Assembly (NCBI GenBank): GCA_903887485.1
Contig: CAISPV010000005.1
Span: 1-62,739 of the forward strand
Origin: an uncultured Desulfobulbaceae bacterium
Lineage (GTDB): Bacteria; Desulfobacterota; Desulfobulbia; Desulfobulbales; Desulfocapsaceae
Length of the DNA: 62,739 nt
Direction: 5' to 3'
Shown here: positions 45,152 to 55,061 of the stretch, in pieces
How positions within the stretch are numbered: position 1 is the first letter of the stretch
Layout of the letters: each line of letters starts with the position of its first letter
Program-made: the position numbers and the translations under genes
The notes under the pieces: model-generated
What the model was told of the DNA's origin: nothing
Seen by the model: only the letters and a program-made list of their open reading frames with translations
Database searches by the model: none

Positions 45152-47239
45152 ATGACAACCACTTCAAGTTTCGATTCGGCAGAGTTGGATCAACTGGCGA
45201 TCAACACGGTTCGTTTTCTGTCCGTGGACGCCATTGAAAAGGCCAATAGCGGCCATCCCGGTCTGCCGCTCGGCGCTGCGCCGATGGCCTATGTCTTGTG
45301 GGCGCGGTTTCTCCGGCATAATCCGGCCAATCCGCATTGGTGCAATCGGGACCGTTTTGTTCTGTCGGCCGGACACGGTTCGATGTTGCTTTACAGCCTG
45401 CTGCATCTGACCGGCTACGATTTGCCGCTGGAACAAATCAAGCAATTCCGCCAATGGGGCAGCAAGTGTCCTGGCCATCCGGAGCACGGACAGACGCCGG
45501 GCGTGGAGACGACGACCGGTCCTCTCGGTCAGGGGTTCGCCAACGGCGTCGGCATGGCCATTGCCGAAGAGTCTCTCGCGGCAAGCTACAACCGGCCTGG
45601 ACACAAGATCGTCGATCATTACACCTATGTGTTGGCCGGTGACGGCGATTTGATGGAAGGCGTAGCGTCTGAGGCGGCATCGCTTGCCGGTCATTTACAG
45701 CTCGGCAAGCTGATCTGCCTTTACGATGACAACCAGATCACGCTTGCCGCCTCGACCAACATGACCTTCACGGAAAACCGGGCCAGGCGTTTCGAGGCGT
45801 ATGGCTGGCACACGCAGACGGTTGAGGACGGCAACGACCTGGAAGCGATTGACCGCGCGCTGCGGGCGGCGCAAGCCGAGAGGAAACGGCCCTCGATTAT
45901 TCTCGTGCGTACGCATATCGGCTATGGCTCGCCGCACAAGCAGGACACTTTCGAAGCGCACGGCTCACCGCTCGGCGAGGAAGAAGTGAAATTGACGAAA
46001 CAGGCGTTGGGCTGGCCGCTTGCTCCGCCGTTCTCCATTCCCGACAGAGCACTTGCCCATTTCCGTCTCGCCCTTGAACATGGCAAACAGGCTGAAGCGG
46101 AATGGGAGGTTCGATTCCTGGAGTACGCAAAGGCTTTCCCGGAACTGGCCAAGGAATTTCAGCAGAGGATGGCCGGTGAATTACCTCAAGGCTGGGATGC
46201 GGATATCCCGGTCTTTCCAGCCGATCCGAAAGGGTTGGCAACCCGTGTTGCCTCTGGCAAAATATTGAACGCGATCGCCCAGAAACTTCCCGCGTTAATC
46301 GGTGGCTCCGCGGATTTGGATCCATCCACTCACACAGCGCTTAAAGGGATGGGTGATTTTCAAAACCAGCGTGATGCGGCCGGCGACCTGCAGGGCTCTA
46401 CGGGCGGCGGCTGGAGTTATGGGGGACGCAACCTGCACTTTGGGGTGCGTGAGCATGCGATGGGATCTATTGCTAATGGATTGGCGGTGCATGGCGGCGT
46501 CATCCCATTTACCGCGACGTTTCTAATTTTCTCGGACTATATGCGGCCGGCGATTCGACTGGCGGCGCTGATGGAACAGGGGGTGATCTTCGTTTTCACC
46601 CACGATAGCATCGCTGTCGGCGAAGATGGTCCCACGCATCAGCCGATCGAGCAATTGGCCTCACTGCGCGCGATTCCCAACCTGCTCGTCCTTCGTCCGG
46701 GCGATGCGAATGAAACGGCCGTGGCCTGGAGCGTCGCTGTGCAGACCCGGGATCGGCCGGTTGCGCTTATTCTGACCCGGCAGGCGGTGCCCACGCTTGA
46801 CCGTACCCAATTTGCCGCGGCAGATGGTCTGCGCCGCGGTGGTTATATCCTGGTTGACGCTTCCCATGGCAAACCGGACATCATCCTGATTGCCACCGGT
46901 TCGGAAGTGAGTTTGATCATTTCGGCCGGTCAGAAATTGACCGAGAGCGGGAGCCACGTTCGGGTCGTATCCATGCCGAGCTGGGAATTGTTTGATGCCC
47001 AACCGCAAAGTTATCGCGACTCGGTTCTTCCTCCCTCAACACGAGCACGACTTGCGGTTGAAGCGGGTGTGACTCAAGGTTGGTGCAAGTATGTGGGTTA
47101 CGAGGGTGAGGTTATTGGCGTGGATCATTTCGGTGCATCGGCCCCGGAAAAAGACTTGATGCGCGAATATGGCTTCACCGTTGACAATATCTGCAACCAT
47201 GCCTTGGCGTTGGTAAACCGGAAACCGGAGGCGATATAA
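45152..47239 (+). CDS. tkt: Transketolase
   Basis: 695-residue TPP enzyme that moves two-carbon units between sugar phosphates. It has [20 protein letters not shown], the TPP motif [20 protein letters not shown] with [24 protein letters not shown] and [13 protein letters not shown] near the C terminus. Length is normal. AAAGGAG precedes the ATG. It ends in TAATG with rpiB, so the two are translationally coupled and form a pentose-phosphate pair. Confidence 0.95.
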   Translation: MTTTSSFDSAELDQLAINTVRFLSVDAIEKANSGHPGLPLGAAPMAYVLWARFLRHNPANPHWCNRDRFVLSAGHGSMLLYSLLHLTGYDLPLEQIKQFRQWGSKCPGHPEHGQTPGVETTTGPLGQGFANGVGMAIAEESLAASYNRPGHKIVDHYTYVLAGDGDLMEGVASEAASLAGHLQLGKLICLYDDNQITLAASTNMTFTENRARRFEAYGWHTQTVEDGNDLEAIDRALRAAQAERKRPSIILVRTHIGYGSPHKQDTFEAHGSPLGEEEVKLTKQALGWPLAPPFSIPDRALAHFRLALEHGKQAEAEWEVRFLEYAKAFPELAKEFQQRMAGELPQGWDADIPVFPADPKGLATRVASGKILNAIAQKLPALIGGSADLDPSTHTALKGMGDFQNQRDAAGDLQGSTGGGWSYGGRNLHFGVREHAMGSIANGLAVHGGVIPFTATFLIFSDYMRPAIRLAALMEQGVIFVFTHDSIAVGEDGPTHQPIEQLASLRAIPNLLVLRPGDANETAVAWSVAVQTRDRPVALILTRQAVPTLDRTQFAAADGLRRGGYILVDASHGKPDIILIATGSEVSLIISAGQKLTESGSHVRVVSMPSWELFDAQPQSYRDSVLPPSTRARLAVEAGVTQGWCKYVGYEGEVIGVDHFGASAPEKDLMREYGFTVDNICNHALALVNRKPEAI

Positions 47240-47682
47240 TGCGTATCGGAATTGCAGCGGATCATGCAGGGTTGGCCCTGAAGGAACAACTGGTCAAAGT
47301 ATTTCGTGAGTCAGGACATGAGGTCCTGGACTTCGGCCCGTCTACTCTGATTTTGGAAGACGACTACCCCGACTACGTCGTGCCGTTGGCTCGGAGCGTG
47401 GCCAGTGGTGAGATTGAACGCGGGGTAGCGATCTGCGGCAGCGGTGTCGGGGCGTGCGTTACTGCCAATAAAGTAAAAGGAGTACGGGCGGCCTTGGTTC
47501 ACGATGTCTTTTCCGCACACCAGGGAGTGGAGGATGACGATATGAATGTAATCTGCTTCGGCGCGCGTGTGCTCGGTGATGCCCTTGCCTGGGATTTGGC
47601 CAAAGCCTTCCTCTCCGCCCGTTTCATCGGTGGAGAGCGGCACCAACGCCGCCTGGGTAAAGTGAAAGCTCTGGAAAATTAA
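47239..47682 (+). CDS. rpiB: Ribose-5-phosphate isomerase B
   Basis: 147 residues. IGIAADHAGLALKEQL and the active-site cysteine in AICGSGVGACVTANK are clear, as is VICFGARVLGDALA. It interconverts ribose-5-phosphate and ribulose-5-phosphate. It starts on the last base of the transketolase stop codon. A long hairpin follows 25 bases after its stop. Confidence 0.93.
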   Translation: MRIGIAADHAGLALKEQLVKVFRESGHEVLDFGPSTLILEDDYPDYVVPLARSVASGEIERGVAICGSGVGACVTANKVKGVRAALVHDVFSAHQGVEDDDMNVICFGARVLGDALAWDLAKAFLSARFIGGERHQRRLGKVKALEN

Positions 47683-47707
47683 GTAAAAAACAAACAACGA
47701 AGACATT

Positions 47708-47767
47708 AGTACCTTGGACAGGATATCTTCTTGTTTTTTTGCAAGAAAATATCCTGTCCAAGGTACT
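47708..47767. other. Very long hairpin after rpiB
   Basis: Arms of 26 bases (47708-47733 with 47742-47767) pair with a single G-T-type mismatch around an eight-base loop of mostly T. No T-run follows the stem. It may act as a terminator-like or RNA-stabilising structure, or be a small palindromic element. Confidence 0.7.
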
Positions 47768-47798
47768 TATCCCGGCTGTCTTCCCGTTTACCGGGGTT

Positions 47799-47833
47799 GG
47801 AAGCCATTCGTAGTCGCCACGGTGAATGGCTTC
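47799..47833. other. Second hairpin in the rpiB-ATPase gap
   Basis: A perfect 11-base inverted repeat (GGAAGCCATTC at 47799-47809 and its complement at 47823-47833). The rest of the 361-base gap between rpiB and the P-type ATPase gene shows no coding sequence. Confidence 0.6.
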
Positions 47834-48043
47834 CGCAAGAGAAAAGAGCTAAACATAAAAAAAATTATCCCAGCACTCCCCAAACTTGCGGGATAGTAGA
47901 CCCTCAAAGCTCATTACCTGAAAGTCCGGAAAATGCTTCTTTAGAGGCTCTTCACGGATGATCCGATGCGCGGTCGGCGCATGACCGCTTAAGCCGTCGG
48001 CATCTACTTTGACTATTCGCAAGTGCCAGAGAGGATATTTCCC

Positions 48044-50563
48044 ATGCGAACGCCCCCAGATAAATCCGAAGCCGAATCGACATCCAAGCCGGAAAATGCC
48101 CCTCCCCCTGATATCGCCTCAGCATCGGTTCCCGATACGCTTGCGGCGCTTCACGTAAACCCCGATACCGGGATCGCGCCCGCCGAGGTAGATGTCCGCC
48201 GGAAGGAGCATGGCTACAATGAAGTAGTTGAACAAAAAGACCATCCGGTACTCCTATTTCTCCGTAAGTTTTGGGGCCTGTCGGCGTGGATGCTTGAGCT
48301 GATCATGATTCTGTCAGCCGTGCTTGGAAAATATTCGGATCTTGTTGTGGTGAGTGCGTTGCTGGTGATCAACGCCGTATTGAGCTTTCTGCAGGAGCGC
48401 CGTGCCGCCGGCGTCGTTGAGTTACTGCGCCGGCGATTACAGGTGAGTGCGCGCGTGCTGCGAGAGACGAACTGGCAGGTCCTCCCCGCCCGGGATCTGG
48501 TTCCGGGCGACATCGTCCGTGTGCGTCCCGGTGATATCATTCCCGCAGATGTCAAACTCCTGACCGGAGCACTGAGCGTTGATGAGTCAGCCCTCACCGG
48601 CGAGTCCAAGGACGTCGACAAGGCGACAGGCGATGTACTCTCGTCGGGTGCCGTTGTCTGCCGGGGCGAGGGCAACGGCGTGGTCCTGCTGACCGGGACA
48701 AAGACCTATTTCGGCCGCACCACCGACCTCGTGCAGAAGGCGCATCCGAAACTCCACATCGATGCGGTGATGTCCAAGGTCGTCCGCTGGCTTTTTGTCG
48801 TCGTCGGCGCGCTGCTGGCCATGGTGGTCGTCATGTCCTTTATACGTGGCACCCCGCTCCTTGAGATGGTTCCTCTCATGCTCATCCTGTTCATGAGCGC
48901 GATACCGCTCTCTCTCCCCGTCATGTTTACGGTCAGCATGGCCGTCGGGTCGAAGGAGCTGGCCAAGCGCGGTGTGCTGGTTACACGCCTCAGCGCCTCC
49001 GAGGATGCCGCGACGATGGATGTGCTCTGCGTGGACAAGACGGGGACGATCACGATGAATCAGTTGGTTGTAACCGGCGTAATCCCGTTGGAGCAGGCCT
49101 CGGAAGCCGACGTGTTGTTCGCCGGCGCACTGGCATCTCAAGAAGCCAACCAGGACCCGATTGACCTGGCATTCCTGGCTGCGGCGAAAGAGCGGCATAG
49201 CTTTGACGGCGTGCCTGCGGTTACGCCCGTTTCGTTCACACCGTTTGATGCGAAAAACCGGCGGACGGAAGCTGTGGTTGAGCAGAGTGGGCAACGACTG
49301 CGCGTGATGAAGGGCGCTGTGCGAACTGTTGCCGAGACCTGCGGCCTCCAGCCTCCGGCAATCGAGACGTTGGAGGCGCGGGTCAGCGAATCGGCACTAA
49401 AGGGATATCGAACGCTGGCAATAGCACGCGGCCCTGAGACGGGCACACTGTACTTGCTTGGATTGGTGACGCTCTATGATCCGCCCCGGCCGGACGCCAA
49501 GGAACTCATTGCTGCACTCCATGATCTTGGCGTTCAGGTGAAGATGCTTACCGGCGACGCATTGCCGGTGGCGCGTGAAATCGGCCAAGGAGTCGGGCTG
49601 TCCAACATCCGGCGCGTCGCGGACCTGAAAGCGGCCGGCGCTCAGACCGGCAACGAGGCCGTTGATCTGTTGGCAGGCGCGGATGGTTTCGCCGAAGTGT
49701 ATCCAGAGGATAAATATATCGTGGTGCAGCACTTGCAAGCTGCGGGCCACGTAACCGGTATGACGGGTGACGGTGTCAACGATGCGCCCGCCCTCCGCCA
49801 GGCCGAGGTGGGTATTGCCGTCAGCTCCGCGACTGACGTCGCCAAGGGCGCTGCCAGTGTCGTTCTGACTGAACCCGGATTGACGAATATCGTGGCATTG
49901 GTCGAGCAAGGGCGGACGATCTACCAGCGCATCCTGACATACCTCATCAATAAGATCAGCCGGACGATCCTGAAGACGGCCTTCGTGGCTATCGCGTTCG
50001 TGGTGACCGGCAAGTTTGTTATGTCCGCCTTTGCGATGCTGCTGCTGGTTTTCGTAACGGACTTCGCGAAGATATCGCTGGCTACCGATCACGTTCAACC
50101 GTCCAGGAAACCGGAGACGTGGAACATCGGGGGCTTCATTGCGCTCTCCGTGGTACTGGGTGTCTTGATGGTTGCTGAGGCGCTTCTTCTCTTGTGGATC
50201 GGCTGGTCGCGCTTCGGTTTGGCGACCAATGTCAATGCCCTTTACACCTTCAGCTTCCTGACGCTGCTCTACTTTGCCGCTTTTTCCATCGTCTCGGCGC
50301 GGGAGCGTCGCTGGTTCTGGACAACGATGCCCAGCAGGCTTGTTGTCGCAGCGGTCATGGCGGAAATATTTATCGGCACAGCCCTGACCTTCGTGGGCCT
50401 TCAGGAACTCAAGCCATTGCCTTGGCGGCATACACTCACAGTATTTGTATGTGCCATGGTCGCGTGCCTCGGAGTGAATGACGCCGTCAAGGTTGCGATG
50501 ATCAAATGGCGCATTCTTAATATCGTGGCCAAGAAACCGGTTGATGTAACCCCGATCCGCTAG
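48044..50563 (+). CDS. P-type (P3A, plasma-membrane type) H+-translocating ATPase
   Basis: 839 residues. The actuator loop has VDESALTGESKDVDK, the phosphorylation site is CVDKTGTIT, and the hinge is MTGDGVNDAPALRQAEVGI. Membrane helices flank these (two near residue 80-120, two near 250-310, six at the C terminus). The compact layout and VTDFAKISLATDH in helix 6 fit P3A proton pumps. It would expel H+ using ATP, complementing the Na+-type N-ATPase upstream. The ATG at 48044 is preferred over GTG 48023. It is the last gene of the probable island. Confidence 0.88.
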   Translation: MRTPPDKSEAESTSKPENAPPPDIASASVPDTLAALHVNPDTGIAPAEVDVRRKEHGYNEVVEQKDHPVLLFLRKFWGLSAWMLELIMILSAVLGKYSDLVVVSALLVINAVLSFLQERRAAGVVELLRRRLQVSARVLRETNWQVLPARDLVPGDIVRVRPGDIIPADVKLLTGALSVDESALTGESKDVDKATGDVLSSGAVVCRGEGNGVVLLTGTKTYFGRTTDLVQKAHPKLHIDAVMSKVVRWLFVVVGALLAMVVVMSFIRGTPLLEMVPLMLILFMSAIPLSLPVMFTVSMAVGSKELAKRGVLVTRLSASEDAATMDVLCVDKTGTITMNQLVVTGVIPLEQASEADVLFAGALASQEANQDPIDLAFLAAAKERHSFDGVPAVTPVSFTPFDAKNRRTEAVVEQSGQRLRVMKGAVRTVAETCGLQPPAIETLEARVSESALKGYRTLAIARGPETGTLYLLGLVTLYDPPRPDAKELIAALHDLGVQVKMLTGDALPVAREIGQGVGLSNIRRVADLKAAGAQTGNEAVDLLAGADGFAEVYPEDKYIVVQHLQAAGHVTGMTGDGVNDAPALRQAEVGIAVSSATDVAKGAASVVLTEPGLTNIVALVEQGRTIYQRILTYLINKISRTILKTAFVAIAFVVTGKFVMSAFAMLLLVFVTDFAKISLATDHVQPSRKPETWNIGGFIALSVVLGVLMVAEALLLLWIGWSRFGLATNVNALYTFSFLTLLYFAAFSIVSARERRWFWTTMPSRLVVAAVMAEIFIGTALTFVGLQELKPLPWRHTLTVFVCAMVACLGVNDAVKVAMIKWRILNIVAKKPVDVTPIR

Positions 50564-50688
50564 GAATGCGACAAGCACCCATCACGTGTCTTGGTTCATC
50601 GTTTATGTTGATGATAAAATAACACCCGGCTTATTATCTCCCGGATTATCCCTGATACGCTGAAACAGCTCAGAATGAGTTGTTCCTC

Positions 50689-50737
50689 TTTTGCCGAAGG
50701 TGGATTTAACCGCCTTGCATTGGGAAGAGATAGGTGA
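50689..50737 (+). pseudogene. Truncated second copy of the DUF296 gene 3' end (right island boundary)
   Basis: Codons here read AEGGFNRLALGRDR-stop, compared with AEGGFNRLTFGN-stop in the intact gene at 24330. The first 24 bases are identical, then about 10 of the next 15 match, and similarity continues after the stop toward darP. Sequence upstream of 50687 shows no similarity to the gene, which marks the junction. Confidence 0.8.
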
Positions 50738-50817
50738 TTGGTGCTTATTGTGGTAGTATGAGAAATCTTACCGGGGAGTTCCAAGAGTTTTTTATGTCAA
50801 AAATGGGAAAATAATTT

Positions 50818-51387
50818 ATGGATGAGACAATCAGCAGGTCCGAACAGAAACGAAGATTCAAACGGATAGAAGACGTGGCGGAAGAGTTGGCAGTACTCAC
50901 CGATAAAGATCTGAAGAAGCTTCCCGAGGAGAGTGGCGTTCGTGAAGAGATCAAGGCGATTCGTGGACTGAGTGGCGGCGCCCGTAAACGGCAGGTGAAA
51001 CATCTCGCCAAGATCCTGCGCCAAGGTCCGGAACTCGATGCCATCTATGATTTTTTGAGCAAGAGAAAAGGGTCACATCTCAAAGACAAAACTCAGTTAC
51101 ACGAGGCAGAACATCTGCGTGACATCTTGATTAATGAGGCCATGGAAGACTATCAACATTGCCGTTCCCTGCAGATCGAATGGGAGCCTGACTGGAAGAG
51201 TGAGCTCCTTGGCCCGGCAGTGGCAAAATATAAGGGACTGGATGAAGATGCCCTGCGTAAGACTATCTATCAGTATGTGAAGAGCTACAATAAGCTCTAT
51301 TATCGTGAACTGTTCAGGGTAGTCAAGGCGGCAATTGATCAGTTCGAGATGAGCCGCCGGATTGGGGCTGCAGAGGAAGGTCTTTAG
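50818..51387 (+). CDS. darP: DarP/YjgA (DUF615) ribosome-associated protein
   Basis: 189 residues of the DUF615 family, highly charged and helical, which associates with late 50S assembly intermediates in E. coli. The typical N-terminal SRSEQKRRFKRIEDVAEELA and GGARKRQVKHLAKILR are present, and the C terminus has the QYVKSYNKLYYRELFRVVKA segment. The start at 50818 follows a weak site (GGGAAAATAATTT). It follows the DUF296 relic, so DUF296-darP was probably the original gene order. Confidence 0.85.
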   Translation: MDETISRSEQKRRFKRIEDVAEELAVLTDKDLKKLPEESGVREEIKAIRGLSGGARKRQVKHLAKILRQGPELDAIYDFLSKRKGSHLKDKTQLHEAEHLRDILINEAMEDYQHCRSLQIEWEPDWKSELLGPAVAKYKGLDEDALRKTIYQYVKSYNKLYYRELFRVVKAAIDQFEMSRRIGAAEEGL

Positions 51388-51495
51388 GAGTCTGTCGGAG
51401 CGAGTCGGCAATCAGGCGATCCCGTGGTGCCCTGGTGCTGGAAACGGATGGGGGTAATCCTTGTTTTCGACCTGCGTAATTTAACCTGAAATAAT

Positions 51496-52263
51496 TCAGC
51501 GGATATCTTCACTGTCCACATAGGCGTAGGCGCTGTGTTTGTGGATGGATTCAAAACTCTCAACCCCTGCGGAAAACCAGGTGATGTCCGGGTGGGCCAG
51601 GCAGGTTACTGCTACCTTGCGCACCACATCCTCGACAAACATGGGATTGTTGTAGGCCTGTTCGGTTACATATTTCTCATCTGGTCGTTTGAGCAGGGCA
51701 TAGACAGGGCAGGATGCTGACTGCTCAACCATGTCAATCAGTTCTTCCACCCAGATAAACTTGCTGAATTTCACATTGAGGCTGACTTCCGCCCGCTGAT
51801 TATGGGCGCCGGCAGCACTGATCTCCTTGGAGCAGGGGCAGAGGGTGGTAACCGGCACCAGCACTGAAAGGATAAAGTCTTCATCTTTCCCTTTACTGCC
51901 GACACTGCCGGCTATACTGCCGGTAAAGGTGCAATTATACTCCATGAGGCTGCGGGTGTCGGTGACCGGGGCCTTTTTTTCGATAAAATAGGGGAAGGAC
52001 ATGATAATGCTGGCGGATTCAGCCTGGAGCGCCCCCCTGACTTCTTCAAGCAGGGTGGAAAAGATGGTTACACTCATCTCGTCCATGTACTTGTTTAAGG
52101 CCTGCGTGAAGACGGTGACACAGCTGTCCCGATAGGCCCCCGGCATAGAGGCCTGCATGCTGACCGTGGCCACGGTGTTCTGCAGGCCGCCGTTCTTTTC
52201 GCGGATACATACCGGCAGCTGGATATCCTTGATGCCGACGGTCTGGATATTGATGGGATCCAT
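51496..52263 (-). CDS. folE2: GTP cyclohydrolase FolE2 (type IB)
   Basis: 255 residues of GTP cyclohydrolase IB, which converts GTP to dihydroneopterin triphosphate without needing zinc. TTLCPCSKEISAAGAHNQR with the metal-ligand cysteine, and AYNNPMFVEDVVR, are diagnostic. Length is normal. It is directly downstream of metF (five-base gap) on the minus strand, a folate pair. Confidence 0.95.
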   Translation of the reverse strand: MDPINIQTVGIKDIQLPVCIREKNGGLQNTVATVSMQASMPGAYRDSCVTVFTQALNKYMDEMSVTIFSTLLEEVRGALQAESASIIMSFPYFIEKKAPVTDTRSLMEYNCTFTGSIAGSVGSKGKDEDFILSVLVPVTTLCPCSKEISAAGAHNQRAEVSLNVKFSKFIWVEELIDMVEQSASCPVYALLKRPDEKYVTEQAYNNPMFVEDVVRKVAVTCLAHPDITWFSAGVESFESIHKHSAYAYVDSEDIR

Positions 52264-52267
52264 CAGG

Positions 52268-53158
52268 TTAATTCCTGAGCTGTCTGGAATTGCTGACTCC
52301 CAGGGATTTATAGATCTCCTGGGTCGCAGTCGAGCAGTTCAGGGTGAAAAACTGGACGCCGCGGACATCATGATCCAGCAGATCACGGATCTGCTCGGTT
52401 GCCCAGTGGATACCGACCTTTTCCACATACTCATCATTTTCGGCCCGGGAAACTGCCTTGAGCAGACGGGCGGGAATACGGGCGCCGCCGGCCAGTTCGG
52501 CGGTGCGGATCAAGCCGCGCCTGGTGGTAACCGGCATGATGCCGGCGATATTCGGCACCCGGATGCCTGCCAGTTCGCAGCGTTCGCAATAGTCATAAAA
52601 ATCACGGTTGTCAAAGAAGAGCTGGGTGACAATGAAGTCGGCGCCGGCATCGACCTTGGCCTTTAGATAGTCGATCTCCTGCAGGCGATTGGGGGTGGCG
52701 GGGTGCCCTTCGGGAAATCCGGCCACACCGACGCACATCTCCGGAAAATGCTTCTTGATGTAGGCCACAAGATCGGCGGCATGGTCGAAGCCGTCTTCCG
52801 GTTGCACAAAATCAACCACTCTTTTGGGCGGATCACCACGCAGGGCAAGGATGTTACGAACTCCTGCCTCCCGGTATTTTTCGAGAATTCCATGCATCTC
52901 CTGCCTGCTTGAGCCAACGCAGGTGAGGTGAGAAACCACAGGGATGTTGGTTTCTTTCTTGATCCTGACCACCAGATCATGGGTGCGGTGGCGGGTGGTG
53001 CCGCCCGCGCCGTAGGTCACGCTCACATAGGAGGGTGCCAGCGGCATCAGGTTGGTAATGGTGGCGAGGAGACGATCAGCCCCAGCATCTTCTCTGGGCG
53101 GAAAGAATTCAAAGCTGAATGTGGTTTTGTGTCGGGCAAGAAGGTCTTTTACCAGCAT
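52268..53158 (-). CDS. metF: 5,10-methylenetetrahydrofolate reductase
   Basis: 296-residue FAD enzyme that reduces methylene-THF to methyl-THF. FSFEFFPPRED (catalytic Glu), VSVTYGAGG, ILALRGDPP and FIVTQLFFDN are visible. I start at 53158, where AGGG lies upstream and the length matches the family; the frame extends to 53302 without similarity. It precedes folE2 and is divergent from hslR. Confidence 0.93.
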   Translation of the reverse strand: MLVKDLLARHKTTFSFEFFPPREDAGADRLLATITNLMPLAPSYVSVTYGAGGTTRHRTHDLVVRIKKETNIPVVSHLTCVGSSRQEMHGILEKYREAGVRNILALRGDPPKRVVDFVQPEDGFDHAADLVAYIKKHFPEMCVGVAGFPEGHPATPNRLQEIDYLKAKVDAGADFIVTQLFFDNRDFYDYCERCELAGIRVPNIAGIMPVTTRRGLIRTAELAGGARIPARLLKAVSRAENDEYVEKVGIHWATEQIRDLLDHDVRGVQFFTLNCSTATQEIYKSLGVSNSRQLRN

Positions 53159-53386
53159 GGAGATCCCTGATTCGGTGAAAATGATAGAAGAGGTTAGTGC
53201 GTCTGTACCCAGACGATAAAACATCCTGTTTACCCTTTTTTCAGCGGTTCGACAATGTTGAAATTCAGGGATTATCAAGGAATGGCCCGTGTCTTTTTTC
53301 ATGCGTTTCCCGCTTATTCAGTGTAAACTTCTTTTTTTGATGTTGCTGGCCGGTGTTCAATGGGTTGCAATGAATTGTGCGTGGGA

Positions 53387-53800
53387 ATGAGGGAAGTGAC
53401 AGAAACAGACAGGCAGGTGCGGCTTGATAAGTGGCTGTGGGCGGCCAGATTTTTCAAGACCCGAACTCTGGCCGCCCAGGCGGTCAACGGCGGCAAAGTG
53501 CAGGTGCATGACAGCCGGGTCAGGTCTTCACGGATCGTCCAGCTTGGTGATATCCTGCGCATCAGGCGGGGTGTGGTCGAGTTCACCATAACCGTCCTTG
53601 GCCTTTCCCCGTTCCGGCGTCCGGCCGTTGAGGCTCGATTGCTGTATGAAGAGTCTGAGCAGTCGGTGCAGTTGCGTCAGGAAGCGGCCGGGATGCGAGC
53701 CTTACTGACAGCCGGTCAGGCCATGCCGGCCAAAAGGCCTGACAAGAGGGATAGACGGAAAATCAGGGAATTTACCCGCAAGGATGAAGAACCTTTGTAA
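53387..53800 (+). CDS. hslR: S4-domain RNA-binding heat-shock protein Hsp15-like
   Basis: 137 residues with an N-terminal S4 domain (RLDKWLWAARFFKTRTLAAQ, GGKVQV, LRIRRG) and a basic C-terminal tail (MPAKRPDKRDRRKIREF). Hsp15 binds free 50S subunits carrying nascent chains and helps recycling. The start at 53387 is chosen because the S4 domain begins nearby; GTG or ATG options upstream add little. It is followed by the purine genes on the same strand. Confidence 0.88.
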   Translation: MREVTETDRQVRLDKWLWAARFFKTRTLAAQAVNGGKVQVHDSRVRSSRIVQLGDILRIRRGVVEFTITVLGLSPFRRPAVEARLLYEESEQSVQLRQEAAGMRALLTAGQAMPAKRPDKRDRRKIREFTRKDEEPL

Positions 53801-53854
53801 GGTGTCGTAGATTCTTGAATATTTTGCATATATTATTGTGAAAAGGAGTTGACC

Positions 53855-54469
53855 ATGAACAAAATAACACGGGCGTTGATCAGTTTGACCGATAAATCAG
53901 GGATTGAGGGGTTTGCTAGAGACTTGGCGGACCTTGGAGTGGATATCCTTTCCACCGGCGGCACGGCCAAAAAGATCCGGGAGGCAGGCATCCCGGTCAA
54001 GGATGTGTCCGAGTTTACCGGGTTCCCGGAGATGCTTGATGGCCGGGTCAAGACCCTGCATCCCAAGGTGCATGGCGGTATCCTCAATCAGCGGGACAAT
54101 GCGGAACATCAGCGCCAGTGCGTGGAGCACGACCTGAAACCTATTGATCTGATTGCCGTTAATCTCTATGCCTTTGACAAGACGGTTGCCGATCCCAGCT
54201 GCTCGCTGGCGGATGCCATCGAAAATATAGATATCGGCGGCCCCACCATGCTCCGGGCCGCAGCCAAGAATTTTCATGATGTCACCGTCATCGTTGATCC
54301 GGCTGATTATCCGCAGGTTCTCAAAGAGATCAAAGAGCAGGGGAATACGACGCTGAAGACCCGGTTCCGGCTGGCGGCCAAGGTCTTTGCCCTGACCTCG
54401 AAATACGATACCGCAATTTCGGCCTGGCTGGACAAGGTTGACGTCGAGGCCAACCCGTATTTTGATTAA
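53855..54469 (+). CDS. purH: Stand-alone IMP cyclohydrolase (PurH N-terminal domain)
   Basis: 204 residues equal to the MGS-like N-terminal half of PurH, which closes FAICAR to [31 protein letters not shown] and [15 protein letters not shown] are clear. The AICAR formyltransferase half (about 310 residues) is absent and does not follow; instead purN starts 11 bases later. The protein ends cleanly at a stop with a ribosome binding site for purN, so it looks like a natural single-domain enzyme rather than a truncation. ATG 53855 follows AAGGAG. Confidence 0.9.
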   Translation: MNKITRALISLTDKSGIEGFARDLADLGVDILSTGGTAKKIREAGIPVKDVSEFTGFPEMLDGRVKTLHPKVHGGILNQRDNAEHQRQCVEHDLKPIDLIAVNLYAFDKTVADPSCSLADAIENIDIGGPTMLRAAAKNFHDVTVIVDPADYPQVLKEIKEQGNTTLKTRFRLAAKVFALTSKYDTAISAWLDKVDVEANPYFD

Positions 54470-54479
54470 GGAGTGAAAA

Positions 54480-55061
54480 ATGTTGAAGATCGCAGTTCTG
54501 TTGTCGGGAAGCGGCCGAACGCTTGATAATTTTCATGAGCGGATCACCAAGGGCATGCTGGATGCGGAAATCCAGGTGGTTATTTCCAATGTCCGTGATG
54601 CGCTGGGCTTAAACAAGGCGGAAGGATATGGCTATCCCGCCTTTCATGCCGCCGGCAATGAAGCGATCAATGCGGTCCTGCAGAATTATGACGTCGATAT
54701 TATCTGTCTGGCCGGATTCCTCAAACTCTATGAGCCACCGCCAGCCCTGGCCCGGTCGGTGATCAATATCCATCCCTCACTGATCCCTGCTTTTTCCGGT
54801 GATGGTTTTTACGGTTCGCGGGTACACCGGGCGGTCAAAGAGCGCGGCTGTCTGGTCAGCGGCTGTACTGTTCATTTTGCCAGTGAGGTCTTTGACGAAG
54901 GGCCGATCATTGTCCAGAAGAGTGTTGATCTTGATTATGAGGATACCACGGAAATTATTGCGACCAAGGTCTTTGCCGCCGAGTGTGAGGCCTTTCCCGA
55001 GGCCCTCAACCGGGTCAATGCCAAGGGAATAGATTTTTTCTGGGAGCGGGTGCAGCCATGA
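54480..55061 (+). CDS. purN: Phosphoribosylglycinamide formyltransferase PurN
   Basis: 193 residues of the 10-formyl-THF-dependent GAR transformylase. VLLSGSGRTLDNF, the catalytic Asn/His in INIHPSLIPAFSG and the Asp in EVFDEGPII are present. The ATG follows AAGGAG. It overlaps pyrR by four bases. Upstream folE2 and metF form part of the same folate-linked region on the other strand. Confidence 0.92.
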   Translation: MLKIAVLLSGSGRTLDNFHERITKGMLDAEIQVVISNVRDALGLNKAEGYGYPAFHAAGNEAINAVLQNYDVDIICLAGFLKLYEPPPALARSVINIHPSLIPAFSGDGFYGSRVHRAVKERGCLVSGCTVHFASEVFDEGPIIVQKSVDLDYEDTTEIIATKVFAAECEAFPEALNRVNAKGIDFFWERVQP

